This document shows, one piece after another, positions 1 through 8,341 of a DNA stretch of 64,000 bases (within the stretch, counting starts at the first letter, position 1; each line of letters starts with the position of its first letter). The notes under the pieces are model-generated. The model saw only the letters and a program-made list of their open reading frames with translations. It had not been told where the DNA came from and did not search any database. The position numbers and the translations under genes were made by a program. The DNA comes from Paenibacillus_G sp049942825 (GTDB lineage: Bacteria > Bacillota > Bacilli > Paenibacillales > NBRC-103111). The stretch spans positions 6,510,001-6,574,000 of the forward strand of contig NZ_CP187970.1 in NCBI RefSeq assembly GCF_049942825.1. The letters are read 5' to 3'.

Positions 1-1
1 T

Positions 2-511
2 TCCATCACGATGGGGTACTCCATCCTCAGCATGCTCGGCTTCGCAGATCAGCGGGCGTCTTACGTATCGGTCAAAAAAGGCAGCACGACCTACAAGCTC
101 CGCCTGATCGTCCCCGAGAATGAGCTCGACGAAGAAGTCTGGCTCTCCCCCGAAGCCGCGGCGAAGCTTGGAATTCCCGGCGGAAAAGAGCACATGCTCG
201 AATACAGCCAGTCGTCCAGGGTGCTGTATGTGGACGGCGCTCCGCAGTCCGAGAGCAGTGTGGCGGGCAAACGCAGCCGGTCCCGCACCAAACGAACGAC
301 GTCCTCCCGGGGCAACGTATGGACCGCAAAGACCGGAAGTCCTCCTTCAGCCAAAAAAGGAAAGAACACTTGGATCCTGCGTTACCCGGCCGTTCGGATG
401 AAGCCAGAGGGCACTGCGGCTCCGACGCGCAGAAGCAGCCGCAAGACTCCCTCCCCCAAGAGGCAGGGTGCCTGGCTCAGCAGCAGTAAGCTGGCTCCCC
501 GTTCCCGGTGA
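2..511 (+). CDS. partial hypothetical protein, possibly frameshifted
   Basis: The reading frame is open from the left edge, so the true start may lie outside the window; the first internal ATG is at 11. The first 75 to 80 residues look like a normal soluble protein (YKLRLIVPENELDEEVW, an acidic and hydrophobic mix). After about base 265 this frame becomes Arg/Ser/Lys-rich and unnatural. The next frame is open through an ATG at 319 to a TAA at 487-489, with more ordinary composition (Gln, Asp, Glu, Pro). A frameshift near 255-280, real or a sequencing error, would explain this. I recognise no family and no function can be given. The downstream neighbour is convergent. Confidence 0.4.
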   Translation, partial: SITMGYSILSMLGFADQRASYVSVKKGSTTYKLRLIVPENELDEEVWLSPEAAAKLGIPGGKEHMLEYSQSSRVLYVDGAPQSESSVAGKRSRSRTKRTTSSRGNVWTAKTGSPPSAKKGKNTWILRYPAVRMKPEGTAAPTRRSSRKTPSPKRQGAWLSSSKLAPRSR

Positions 512-705
512 TCTTGGCAGCTGCAGGATCAGCAGGTTTGGGGCTGTCACCGAAGCCCCCGGCCCGGCAGCTCCAAAAGCATTGGTCCAACGCTTCGGCA
601 GCGCGGACGCAAGGCTTTTTGGTGCTGCAGCCGGCTGCGGGAGGAGCGGGCAGATTATCGTCGTCAGGCTTCCCCTTCCGGCCGATAGAGCTTCAAGTCA
701 TACGG

Positions 706-728
706 GATGACCCATCGGACGGGTCATC
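706..728 (-). terminator. hairpin overlapping the stop of the FAD oxidoreductase gene
   Basis: GATGACCC, a 7-nt loop, then GGGTCATC form a perfect 8-bp stem that includes the TGA stop at 724. There is no T-run after it on either strand, so it is only a weak terminator candidate. Confidence 0.25.
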
Positions 729-2253
729 GAAGCATACGCTCGGCGGCAATCCAGCCGGACATGGCACTGCCCAGCGTCCCTGCCCCCGGGTATACCGTAT
801 CGCCGCATAAGTAGACACCCGGGAGCCCGGAGTACGCTGAGGACATCCGAAGCAGGTCGAGCGGCCCCTGCGGGATATACCCTCCCACCTTGCCCCGCCT
901 GCGCTGCGTATAGCGCTCGAAGGTGACCGGGGTCCCCGGCAGCACAACCTCCAGCGAGGTGGAGAAGCCCGGGAACGCCCGATCCGCCCCTTCCAGCATG
1001 CTGTGCACATACTCCTGCTTGCGGCGCTCGTAAGCCGCCCTATCGAGCGACCACCAAGGGTCCGGCGCTGTATGGGTGGAGGCTGTAATGGCCGCATGAC
1101 CGGCCGGTGCGCGCAGATCGTCGCCAGGCCTGGAGATCGAGAGCAGGAACTGGTTCGTCTCGGCCAGCGGCGCGCCGTAGCTGCGGATGAATTGATGATA
1201 GAGCACCGGCGATGCTCCGTCTTGATCGTAGGCGTCGGCCGGTGGGAACACTTTGTCGGCTGGCCCTCCCATGTATAGGGTGAAAGCACTCCATGCCGGC
1301 CGGTTCTCTTCCGCCTCTTGGGACGGGAGCCCGGAAGAGCCAAGCAGCGCCTCCCCGTCCAGGAGTCCATGGAAGCTGTGCAGCGAATTGCCCAGCACCA
1401 CCTGACGGGCATGGATGAGCTCCCCGCGGCGGGTTCGCAGCTCCCAGCCCCCGGTGCCGTCCGCCGACCTCCGCAGTCCTGTAATGGGGGTGCGCAGCCT
1501 GACCTCGCTTCCGCTGCTGCGAACCGACTCCGCCAAGTCCAGCGCAATCCGTGACAGGCCCCCGTCGATATAATAAGCTCCGCGGTGAAACACGTTGAGC
1601 GCCGTATACGCCAGAAGCACCGGACACTCGTCCACTGTGGTCTGCACGCTGTCAATGAGCTGGCCGTTCAGAAAATGCACGAACGCCTCCTCTCCCTCCA
1701 GTCCGTACCGGTGGAGCCGGCGGCCCAGTGTCTGCAGAAGCAGCGGTGCCCGCTTCAACAGCCGGAGGTCGGCCATCCGCAGCAGGCGGGCCGCGTCACC
1801 GGATGTCCGCGGCGGAAGCACCGGACGATGGACCGCAACCTGCTCGAGCAGGAAGGAGAAGCCAAAGACCTCCTCGTAGAAGTCGATGATGTTCTGGGCT
1901 TTGGCTGGAAATACCCGCCGGATCTCCCGGAACCACGCTTCTTTCTGGCGGTAATACCGCACTGTCCGGTCCGGCAGGTGCACATCCATGATCACGCTCT
2001 GCGGATGCAGCGGCGGCAGAGGGAGTCCGAGCTCGCGGTACAGCCGCCCGAACAGGCCACCAGACTCGAACCCCATGCCGTAGGTGGCTCCGGCGGAGAA
2101 CAGGTACCCGCTGCGCCGGAACGACCCGGCACAGCCGCCGAGCTCCCCCGAGCCCTCGCACACGAGCACGGAGCGTCCGCCCGCTGCGAGAACGGCTGCG
2201 GCTGCCAGCCCGCCCATGCCGGCCCCCACCACTGCTGCGTCCACTTTTTTCAT
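724..2253 (-). CDS. phytoene desaturase / carotenoid isomerase-like FAD-dependent oxidoreductase
   Basis: About 509 residues. The N-terminus carries the Rossmann dinucleotide motif of FAD enzymes (VVGAGMGGLAAAAVLA, residues 7-22) followed by an acidic residue (CEGSGELGG), the hallmark of the CrtI/CrtISO amine-oxidase-like superfamily. The C-terminus has the usual second FAD contact (GVYLCGDTVYPGAG ... AMSGWIAAER). Family members desaturate or isomerise carotenoids or related polyenes with FAD. No other carotenoid gene (crtB, crtM) is nearby, so the substrate is unknown. The start is the ATG at 2253, because AAAGGAGGAGCC lies just upstream; a longer frame to 2337 has no such site. It is transcribed alone and convergent with the partial gene to its left. 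Confidence 0.8.
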   Translation of the reverse strand: MKKVDAAVVGAGMGGLAAAAVLAAGGRSVLVCEGSGELGGCAGSFRRSGYLFSAGATYGMGFESGGLFGRLYRELGLPLPPLHPQSVIMDVHLPDRTVRYYRQKEAWFREIRRVFPAKAQNIIDFYEEVFGFSFLLEQVAVHRPVLPPRTSGDAARLLRMADLRLLKRAPLLLQTLGRRLHRYGLEGEEAFVHFLNGQLIDSVQTTVDECPVLLAYTALNVFHRGAYYIDGGLSRIALDLAESVRSSGSEVRLRTPITGLRRSADGTGGWELRTRRGELIHARQVVLGNSLHSFHGLLDGEALLGSSGLPSQEAEENRPAWSAFTLYMGGPADKVFPPADAYDQDGASPVLYHQFIRSYGAPLAETNQFLLSISRPGDDLRAPAGHAAITASTHTAPDPWWSLDRAAYERRKQEYVHSMLEGADRAFPGFSTSLEVVLPGTPVTFERYTQRRRGKVGGYIPQGPLDLLRMSSAYSGLPGVYLCGDTVYPGAGTLGSAMSGWIAAERMLR

Positions 2254-2417
2254 CCCGGCTCCTCCTTTGGATTCTGTTATCATCGTGCCTATGGCATGAG
2301 CTAACCTTATACAAACATTATACAATCTGTTGTACATCGTTTCAAATGTGGCGATGTCCGTGCAGGTTTGCGCTCCGGCCGCCGGGTTCCGTAGATGAGC
2401 GAGGCATGAGCTTAGCC

Positions 2418-2603
2418 ATGCAGCACGGTTTTTTCCGTGCTACGTGGACACGCTGGGCCTCGTACGGCTCTCGAACACGGTTTTTCCATGTTACTTGCCT
2501 GCCCTTAGCCGCTCGCCCTCCGGCTTGACCATGCAGCACGGATTATCCGTGCTCCGCAGAGCCCCAAGGCCTCGTACGGCTCTCGAACACGGACTTCCGT
2601 GTT
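2418..2603. repeat. two tandem ~113-bp units, each with two short hairpins
   Basis: Unit 1 starts at 2418 and unit 2 at 2531. Both begin ATGCAGCACGG and continue through CCTCGTACGGCTCTCGAACACGG to TTACTTGCC. Each unit carries AGCACGG/CCGTGCT (2422-2441; 2535-2553) and AACACGG/CC(A or G)TGTT (2474-2492; 2586-2603), separated by T-rich or A/T-rich loops. The hairpins are conserved while the spacer between them has diverged. Confidence 0.6.
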
Positions 2604-2683
2604 ACTTGCCCACATATAATTCAGCTTCCCTCCATACACCGACCAGACCACCATCCCCTCCCCTAATGCTAGTCATCTAATAC

Positions 2684-2717
2684 AAAAAATCCCGCCATCC
2701 ACAAGGGACAACGGGAT
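2684..2717 (-). terminator. rho-independent terminator of the tetR-exporter operon
   Basis: On the minus strand, ATCCCG and CGGGAT form a stem, extended by TCCC/GGA inside, followed by six T. It lies about 240 bases after the stop of the secreted-protein gene, the last gene of the operon. Confidence 0.6.
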
Positions 2718-2953
2718 CTCCAACCGCTATATCTATGAGTGCGTCAAACACAACAGCGGTTCCTGCTGCGAGCTGATCGGCAGCCCGAATCGCCGCCAAC
2801 AACCATTATCGAATATAGTGCTTCTCGATCTCGATCACTTATTCCTGGGTCACTTACCTTGGTTACATCTCGCTTGGGATCACTTATCTCTTGTTCCTCT
2901 TTTGTTCCCGTCCCGTGATACGCCATACCGCAATACAGATACCTGCTTACCGA

Positions 2954-4771
2954 TTACTGCTTCAGCACCCCGACCAAACGCTTCGCTTCACCGGTCGCCG
3001 TAGTAATCGTCTCGTAGATGTTGACCGTCAGCGGGTAATACTGCTCGTCGGTCTTCAAGTTGTCGAACGTGATGTACTGCTTGCCTGAGACGACGCGGTT
3101 CATGCCGGTGAACGGCAGCGTGCGGACCGAGATCAGCTTGCCGGTCGAATCGACGAGCTCCAGCGACATCTTAGAGAAGTTCGAATCGACGACGACATGC
3201 TCCTGACGGGTGATGTCCATCGAGAGGCCGAGCTTGTAAGTGTACGTCATCGGCGAGTACGGGTTCAGCGCGCTCGGCATGTTCGTACGGAAGCCGAGCT
3301 CCCAGTCGTTCAGCTTGACCTGGAACGGATAGAACGCCATGTTCTTGAGGTCCATCGTTTCCTTCTGCACGGCGACGCGGTACGAGCCAAGCGTCGTCAC
3401 GGCCGGAGCGGCGGTCTTGAGATCGCTGAGCTTCAGCACGAACTCCTCGTCCTGCACTTCCTCCGGCATGTTGAATGCATAGCTGACGACATAGCTCGTC
3501 TGCGGCATGATCTCCGTGACCGTGCCGGCCTGACGGCTGCCGCTGTAGGTCATGCCCGACTTCGTGACGAGCTTCGTCCCAAGCGCCGGCAGCGGAATCG
3601 GCAGCTCACCGCTGTTCGTCAGCATGATCTTCGCGATGGCCGTCTGGTACCCTTCACCTTCGTTCACATGCTGGTGCAGCTCCACGAGCGACACAGCCAG
3701 GTTCGGATCGACCGCGTCCGCCGCGCCCTGCAGCGGGAACGGCCGGCCGTTCTCGACCTTAGCGGCAGCCGCAAACTCGGCGATGCCGTTCACGATCGGC
3801 AGCTTCATGCCGAAGCGGCCCACCGAATAAGCGCTCGCGGACACCTGGCCCTTGGCGTCCATCTGGCGGAACGTCTCCTGCGTCATCACATTGAACGACT
3901 TCAGGACCGTTCCTTTGTCCGTCGGAACCGCAAAGTGAATGTACCGCTGCTCGCCCGCTTCAAGGATGAGCGGGGAGGCTTCCGTCCGCTTGCCGCTGTA
4001 CACCGTCTTGTCCGTACCCTCGGTGCCATCAGTGTGTCCGTCGATCGTAAAGTCCGGCACGGCTTCCTTCTTCGCCGATGGGTTCTTCACGAGCACCTTC
4101 ACGGTCGTCACCGGCCCGTTCGCCGTATTATCCGTGCTCACCGATTCCGGCATGTAGACGAGTGGGGAATCCACAACCGGCGACAGCCGGAACGGCGTGC
4201 CCCAAGTGAGCGCCGCGTCCCCGAAGCCGGCGGAAGCACCGCTCCAGGCCTGGCCCGCCACCGGCACGGCCAGCTTCTGGCTCTCCTGCTTCGGATACGA
4301 GTACCAATCCACCGCATACCAAGCCAGCTCCGAAAGGTCCAGCGGCACCCGGCTGTCGACGGTGACCATGTAATTCAGCTCTTCCGTAGTGCCCGGCCGG
4401 ATCGCATGGGCATTGAACACACTCGCCTGCAGCGGGTATTCGAAGCCGTCCGACGTGCGGGCGCGCAGCTCGAGGTCCGGAATTTTGGCTACCTTGGCCG
4501 CCGAGCTTCTCAGCTTGACCACGACGCCGATCTTCGTGCCTTCGCTCGTCGTCTCGTTCAGCAGGCTTTTCACTTCCACCTGCAGGTTGTCCGTGAGCTG
4601 GTAGGCTGCCGCTGCAGCCGTACCGGTCACCGTGTCATCCGCTGCCGTGACAGCCGCCGCATCGGCCAGGGCCAGTCGCGCCGTATCCGGCACCGTGCCC
4701 GACAGCAGCAGCGCCGTTGTCAGAAGAGCGGCCAGGGTTGTTTTTGTCCAGATCTTGTTGGTTGGTCTCAT
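2954..4771 (-). CDS. secreted protein of unknown function in an exporter operon
   Basis: 605 residues. The N-terminus is a clear signal peptide: basic residues (KIWTK), then a hydrophobic run with SGTVPDTARLALADA before the likely cleavage near residue 36. The rest is rich in beta-type alternating sequence and Ser/Thr/Val, with no cysteine pattern, sortase signal or known catalytic motif. It may contain several immunoglobulin-like modules. Its ATG overlaps the stop of the permease gene (ATGA at 4768-4771), so it is translationally coupled as the last gene of the tetR-hlyD-permease operon. This suggests it is the cargo of that exporter or an extracellular partner, but this is inferred from context only. 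Confidence 0.7.
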   Translation of the reverse strand: MRPTNKIWTKTTLAALLTTALLLSGTVPDTARLALADAAAVTAADDTVTGTAAAAAYQLTDNLQVEVKSLLNETTSEGTKIGVVVKLRSSAAKVAKIPDLELRARTSDGFEYPLQASVFNAHAIRPGTTEELNYMVTVDSRVPLDLSELAWYAVDWYSYPKQESQKLAVPVAGQAWSGASAGFGDAALTWGTPFRLSPVVDSPLVYMPESVSTDNTANGPVTTVKVLVKNPSAKKEAVPDFTIDGHTDGTEGTDKTVYSGKRTEASPLILEAGEQRYIHFAVPTDKGTVLKSFNVMTQETFRQMDAKGQVSASAYSVGRFGMKLPIVNGIAEFAAAAKVENGRPFPLQGAADAVDPNLAVSLVELHQHVNEGEGYQTAIAKIMLTNSGELPIPLPALGTKLVTKSGMTYSGSRQAGTVTEIMPQTSYVVSYAFNMPEEVQDEEFVLKLSDLKTAAPAVTTLGSYRVAVQKETMDLKNMAFYPFQVKLNDWELGFRTNMPSALNPYSPMTYTYKLGLSMDITRQEHVVVDSNFSKMSLELVDSTGKLISVRTLPFTGMNRVVSGKQYITFDNLKTDEQYYPLTVNIYETITTATGEAKRLVGVLKQ

Positions 4772-5994
4772 GCCATAATCTCCCCTACTTGCGTTGTTGT
4801 ATGCACAGCTGCCGGCAGGGCAGCCTCTTGTGGTGCGGCGGGCAGGCCGGTGTCGGCCGAAGCCTTCGCCGCCTTCCTTGTTTCTCTCCAGAGCAGCAGT
4901 CCGATGATCAGCGAGTACACACCGATCATAAGCACGAACACGCCGAGTTCACTGGTAAAATACTTCAGCTCCCCGCCCCGGTACCCCATGCCCCGGATAA
5001 ACTTGAAGAGCCAGGTCAGCGGCAGCAGATTCGAAATAATTTGGATCGGCGCCGGGAACATGATCGTGGCGACCTGCACGCCCGAGAGCATAAAGGACGG
5101 GTACACGATCGCGTACGTCCGCAGCGTGACCTTCGACGGCTCCGAAGCGGTCCAGCCGACCGCCATCCCCATCAGCGTCGCCGTCAGCGAGTACAGGAAC
5201 AGCGGCAGCAGGAACGACAGCGGCTCGCCGACAAAACGAAGACCGCCGACCTGCTTCAGCAGGCCGAAGGCCAGCTGCAGCGAGATCGTATTGATCACCG
5301 CATACGGAAGCACGCGCAGCCACAGCCCGATGGGGGAGCGCAGCGCCTCCCGCAGGCGGCCCTCCATCCGAAGCCGGGGAACGATAGAGGCGGCAGCGAT
5401 CGAGGTAATCCCGAGCGCCGTCACATTCACGAAGCCGATGACCATGAAGGCGATAAAATCCGACGTCGGATTGAACAGCAGACGCTGCTGCATGGAAAGC
5501 GGCGTCGCGGTTCCTGCCGCTGCCTCATCGCCCATGCCGAGGACCTTGAGCTTACCCACGGTCAGCGTCGTATTCTCGGTCGTAATGAGTTCCTGCATCC
5601 CCGAGCGGATGTTCCCGATCGCCGACGGCATCGAGTTGTCGATGAGGAAGCCGACGTTGATCGTCTTGCCCTGGAAGCGAAGCTGCTCCATGCCTCTTGG
5701 CAGGTACACGACGGCCATGTACTTCTCATTGGCCATCAGCGTCTCGGGAGCTATCGCCTCGTGGAACACGCCGGCGACGTCCATATACTGTGAAGCGTTG
5801 ATTTTGTCCGTGAACTGGCGGCTGTAGAGCGAGTTGTCCTCGTCCACAACGGCGACTGGAACCTCGTTAATCTGTCCGTTCTGAAAAATATAGCCGAACA
5901 CCGCCGCCATGATCAGCGGCGCGAGCAGGATCGACGGGATGAACTTGCTCGTCAGAACGTACTTCCACTCACTGAGCTGGGACTTCATCGACAT
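4768..5994 (-). CDS. ABC-2 type permease (YhgE/ABC2_membrane_3-like)
   Basis: 408 residues. One membrane segment lies near residues 17-36. A large extracellular loop follows, containing the VAVVDEDNSLYSRQF and MAVVYLPRGMEQ signatures typical of ABC-2 permeases of the YhgE/DrrB/YbhR kind. Then come about five membrane segments (FIAFMVIGFVNVTALGI onward) and a final one at LGVFVLMIGVYSLIIGLLLW. It is preceded by an HlyD-type adaptor with a 26-bp overlap (5969-5994) and followed by a coupled secreted-protein gene. No ATP-binding subunit is encoded in the operon or elsewhere in the window, so energy coupling must come from an unlinked ATPase or be absent. An internal ATG at 5988 is an alternative start. 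Confidence 0.8.
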   Translation of the reverse strand: MSMKSQLSEWKYVLTSKFIPSILLAPLIMAAVFGYIFQNGQINEVPVAVVDEDNSLYSRQFTDKINASQYMDVAGVFHEAIAPETLMANEKYMAVVYLPRGMEQLRFQGKTINVGFLIDNSMPSAIGNIRSGMQELITTENTTLTVGKLKVLGMGDEAAAGTATPLSMQQRLLFNPTSDFIAFMVIGFVNVTALGITSIAAASIVPRLRMEGRLREALRSPIGLWLRVLPYAVINTISLQLAFGLLKQVGGLRFVGEPLSFLLPLFLYSLTATLMGMAVGWTASEPSKVTLRTYAIVYPSFMLSGVQVATIMFPAPIQIISNLLPLTWLFKFIRGMGYRGGELKYFTSELGVFVLMIGVYSLIIGLLLWRETRKAAKASADTGLPAAPQEAALPAAVHTTTQVGEIMA

Positions 5995-7174
5995 GCACCT
6001 CCGCCGTCATGCCCGGCAGCAGCTTCTCCGTACGGTCAACGTAGACGCGCACCTGGAACGAGTTCAGATCGGCGGTTCCCTTCTCCCGGCTCATCCGGAG
6101 GGCGGCGAACTGCGGAGCGGCCGTGACGAATTGAACCTTGCCGTCCATTACATCACTCAGCGCGGCAAAATGCGTAGGCACCGCGGAGTCCGGATGGAAC
6201 TTGCCCACCTGCGTTTCATCCACGTACAGGTCATAGTACAGCTTGCCGGTTTCGAGGAGAATGACCGGCGTTCCGGCGCCGACATTCTCGCCCGCCTTCG
6301 GCACCACCTTGACGATCTTGCCGTCGGCAGGCGCCTTGAGCGAGAGACGGTCCTTCTGAATCTGCAGCGACTGAAGCAGAATGTTCTGCTGCTCGAGCTG
6401 CTTCTTCAGCGCGTCTATCCCGATCTTCTGGTTGGCGATGTCCCCGCCGGCCAGCTCCTGCTGCTCGACGACGGCCGCAGCCCGGTCCGCCTGCAGCGCA
6501 GCCTGCTCGCGCTCCTTCTCCGTCGCACCGTTCAGCATCTTATCGAGCGCCGCCTGCTGCTGGTTCTTCGCATTCTCGAGCGTCGCCACCTGGCTGCGGG
6601 CATTCTCTACCGCGTCCCGGTGATCCTTGTAGTTATACGGATTATCATCGTAGCTCTCTTCCATATTCATCAGCTGGTTATACAGCTTGAGTGCGTGCGT
6701 GTACGATTCCTCAGCAGCGGCCACCGCCAGCTTCTGACGCTCGATATCCTCGGCCCGGGCGCCTTCGGCCACCTGTGCCTGCTGCGTCTGAGCCTGCGAC
6801 AGGCCAATCTGCGCCTGCTTGACCGCGTTGCCGAGCTTGCTCTCTGCCACCCGGATGCCGTCTTCCGCCTGGGCGATCTTCAGCGTCGTCACCTCGATAT
6901 CCGCCTGCGCCTTTTTGAGCTGCAGATCGATATCCGTCGGATCGAGCGTCATGAGCACATCGCCCTGCTTCACGCTTTGCTCCTCTTTGACCGGCAGATC
7001 GATGATCTTGCCCGCCACACCCTGGAACGATACGTTAATTTGCTCCGCCGTAAGAATGCTGGCTTTCGTTGCCGCCGACAGCGTCACCGCATCCTTACCT
7101 TCCGCCCGCAGCATGTACCCCCCGCCGCCGAGCGCGAGCGCCAATACCACAACAGCCGCTACTTGTTTCTTCAT
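5969..7174 (-). CDS. HlyD-family membrane fusion / periplasmic-adaptor-like subunit
   Basis: About 401 residues. An N-terminal anchor (VAAVVVLALALGGGGYML) is followed by a biotinyl-lipoyl half-motif (VSFQGVAGKIIDLPVKEEQ), a long alpha-hairpin coiled coil rich in Gln/Ala/Glu (roughly 85-270), the second lipoyl half (LKAPADGKIVKVVPKAGENV) and a beta-barrel with the usual PGMTAEVHV end. This is the adaptor of tripartite-like exporters; in Firmicutes it bridges membrane and wall. The ATG at 7174 (MKKQV) is chosen because it begins at the hydrophobic anchor. A GTG a few codons upstream is possible. It sits between tetR and the permease in one operon. Confidence 0.8.
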   Translation of the reverse strand: MKKQVAAVVVLALALGGGGYMLRAEGKDAVTLSAATKASILTAEQINVSFQGVAGKIIDLPVKEEQSVKQGDVLMTLDPTDIDLQLKKAQADIEVTTLKIAQAEDGIRVAESKLGNAVKQAQIGLSQAQTQQAQVAEGARAEDIERQKLAVAAAEESYTHALKLYNQLMNMEESYDDNPYNYKDHRDAVENARSQVATLENAKNQQQAALDKMLNGATEKEREQAALQADRAAAVVEQQELAGGDIANQKIGIDALKKQLEQQNILLQSLQIQKDRLSLKAPADGKIVKVVPKAGENVGAGTPVILLETGKLYYDLYVDETQVGKFHPDSAVPTHFAALSDVMDGKVQFVTAAPQFAALRMSREKGTADLNSFQVRVYVDRTEKLLPGMTAEVHVDEVPAQ

Positions 7175-7199
7175 TCCCACACTTACCCCTCTCAGATAG

Positions 7200-7832
7200 T
7201 TACAGCCACTGCGCCTTACGGCACTGTAGAGCATTCATGATGAATCCGGTCGTGTACCTGACCACCTCGGCCCCGTTCTCCGAGGCCTGCCCCGGCTCGC
7301 CCGCTTCTTGGAACACGGGATCTAGAAATGCCGTGCTTCTTGCAAAAACCAGCGTCCCGATAATGGACTGGACGGTATGCCTCAGCGAGACATAGTGAAA
7401 ATGTCCGTCCGCCCGGCCCTTCTCCAGAATCCTGATCAGCTGGCGCCACAGCCCATGAATCACGGATTGAACGCGCTCGAGCCGGGGGCTCTGCATCATG
7501 ACCTCCTGCTGAAGCATGTTGATCAGCTCGGGCTCCGCCAGCCGGAACAAGGTAAACTCGCGGATCAGGGCACTCAAATCCTCGACGGGATCCTTCAGCT
7601 CATATTCCTTCTGGAGGAAGTCCGGGGCGAACGTTTCGAACAGCGCGAAGAACACATTCTCCTTGCCTCCGAAATGGTACGAGACGAGCGCAAGCGCCAC
7701 ACCCGCCTCATCGCAGATCTGCCGCACGGTCGTGCCCTCGAACCCTTTCTTCGCGAAGAGCTTCTTCGCCGCATTGAGAATCTTCAGCTTCACGTCTTCC
7801 TTGGCTTCCCTGCCTTCGGTTTCCCGTTTCAA
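7200..7832 (-). CDS. TetR-family transcriptional regulator
   Basis: 210 residues. The N-terminal helix-turn-helix is classical: ILNAAKKLFAKKGFEGTTVRQICDEAGVALALVSYHFGGKENVF (about residues 18-61), where YHFGGKE is the family signature. The C-terminal part is a ligand and dimer domain of the CerR/YsiA-like kind (QSIIGTLVFAR). The TTG start at 7832 is supported by AGGAGGG six bases upstream. It is the first gene of the exporter operon, and the palindrome at 7896-7913 lies upstream of it, so it probably represses its own operon in response to the exported compound. Ligand unknown. Confidence 0.85.
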   Translation of the reverse strand: MKRETEGREAKEDVKLKILNAAKKLFAKKGFEGTTVRQICDEAGVALALVSYHFGGKENVFFALFETFAPDFLQKEYELKDPVEDLSALIREFTLFRLAEPELINMLQQEVMMQSPRLERVQSVIHGLWRQLIRILEKGRADGHFHYVSLRHTVQSIIGTLVFARSTAFLDPVFQEAGEPGQASENGAEVVRYTTGFIMNALQCRKAQWL

Positions 7833-7882
7833 TGCAAGCCCTCCTTTGCTTCACACAGGCGATCACTAAGTTTAACACTCGT

Positions 7883-7913
7883 TTTGAACGTATGTTTTGA
7901 ACGTTTGTTCAAA
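7883..7913. promoter_or_regulatory. operator-like palindrome upstream of tetR
   Basis: TTTGAACGTTTGTTCAAA (7896-7913) is a perfect 7-4-7 palindrome 63 bases before the tetR start. A second copy of the half site, TTTGAAC with flanking T and GT, lies directly next to it at 7883-7889. The spacing suits two TetR dimers or one dimer plus a half site. Autoregulation is inferred. Confidence 0.6.
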
Positions 7914-8341
7914 TCTCTTCGTTGTTTATTTTACTACTAATGAATTCGGCATGTCAACGAAAATCATGCAGCTTTATCCCAAGGACGGACGTCCGCGACC
8001 TTCAGCCACGATCTCCTCACTCCGTTGCCTGAGAAGAAGGCTGCCCCCGCAGTGTCTATACTTATTGGTTAAATGGCTTTCGCCTCACATAAGGAATCAG
8101 GAATCCCTATGTTCATCTAATCAATGACCGGCAGCGGCAGCTCAGCATACGAGCAGCCGTGGCTTGCGGCCGCACAAGATAACCGCCTATGACGTTCTTT
8201 TAAGAACAAAGCGCGTTTATTAAACATCCCGGGTGATAGAAACGGGCTAAGCGAGTTACGCCTTCTAACCTGTGCACAAAAAAAGCACCGGCTGCGCCGC
8301 TGCCGGCACGCCGATGCTTCTCTTATTCAATCGTCTTTCGC
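7914..8341. other. intergenic region between tetR operator and alpha-galactosidase terminator
   Basis: No gene seen. It contains a perfect palindrome GTTCTTTTAAGAAC at 8195-8208 of unknown role, and at its end the terminator of the GH36 gene. Confidence 0.4.
8278..8318 (-). terminator. terminator of the alpha-galactosidase gene
   Basis: On the minus strand AGCATCGGC pairs with GCCGGTGCT (8284-8292 with 8310-8318, one mismatch), followed by a run of seven T. It lies 24 bases after the gene's stop. Confidence 0.75.

Larger units (their letters stand above)
2254..2953. other. 700-bp intergenic region with hairpin repeats and a terminator
   Basis: No convincing gene. It holds a two-copy repeat with short hairpins (2418-2603) and a minus-strand terminator (2684-2717). 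Between 2713 and 2800 a short open stretch reads like protein on the plus strand but has no start or ribosome site, so I did not call it. Confidence 0.5.

Noticed and set aside
724..2253. Carotenoid biosynthesis cluster
   Set aside because: Only one CrtI-like oxidoreductase is present; no synthase or cyclase gene nearby, so no pathway claim is made.
2713..2800. Small Cys-containing peptide (YIYECVKHNSGSCCEL)
   Set aside because: No start codon with ribosome site, and it overlaps the terminator of the neighbouring operon.
3197..5827. 876-codon plus-strand open frame
   Set aside because: Antisense to the secreted-protein and permease genes; Arg/His-rich composition typical of shadow frames in GC-rich DNA, no motifs.
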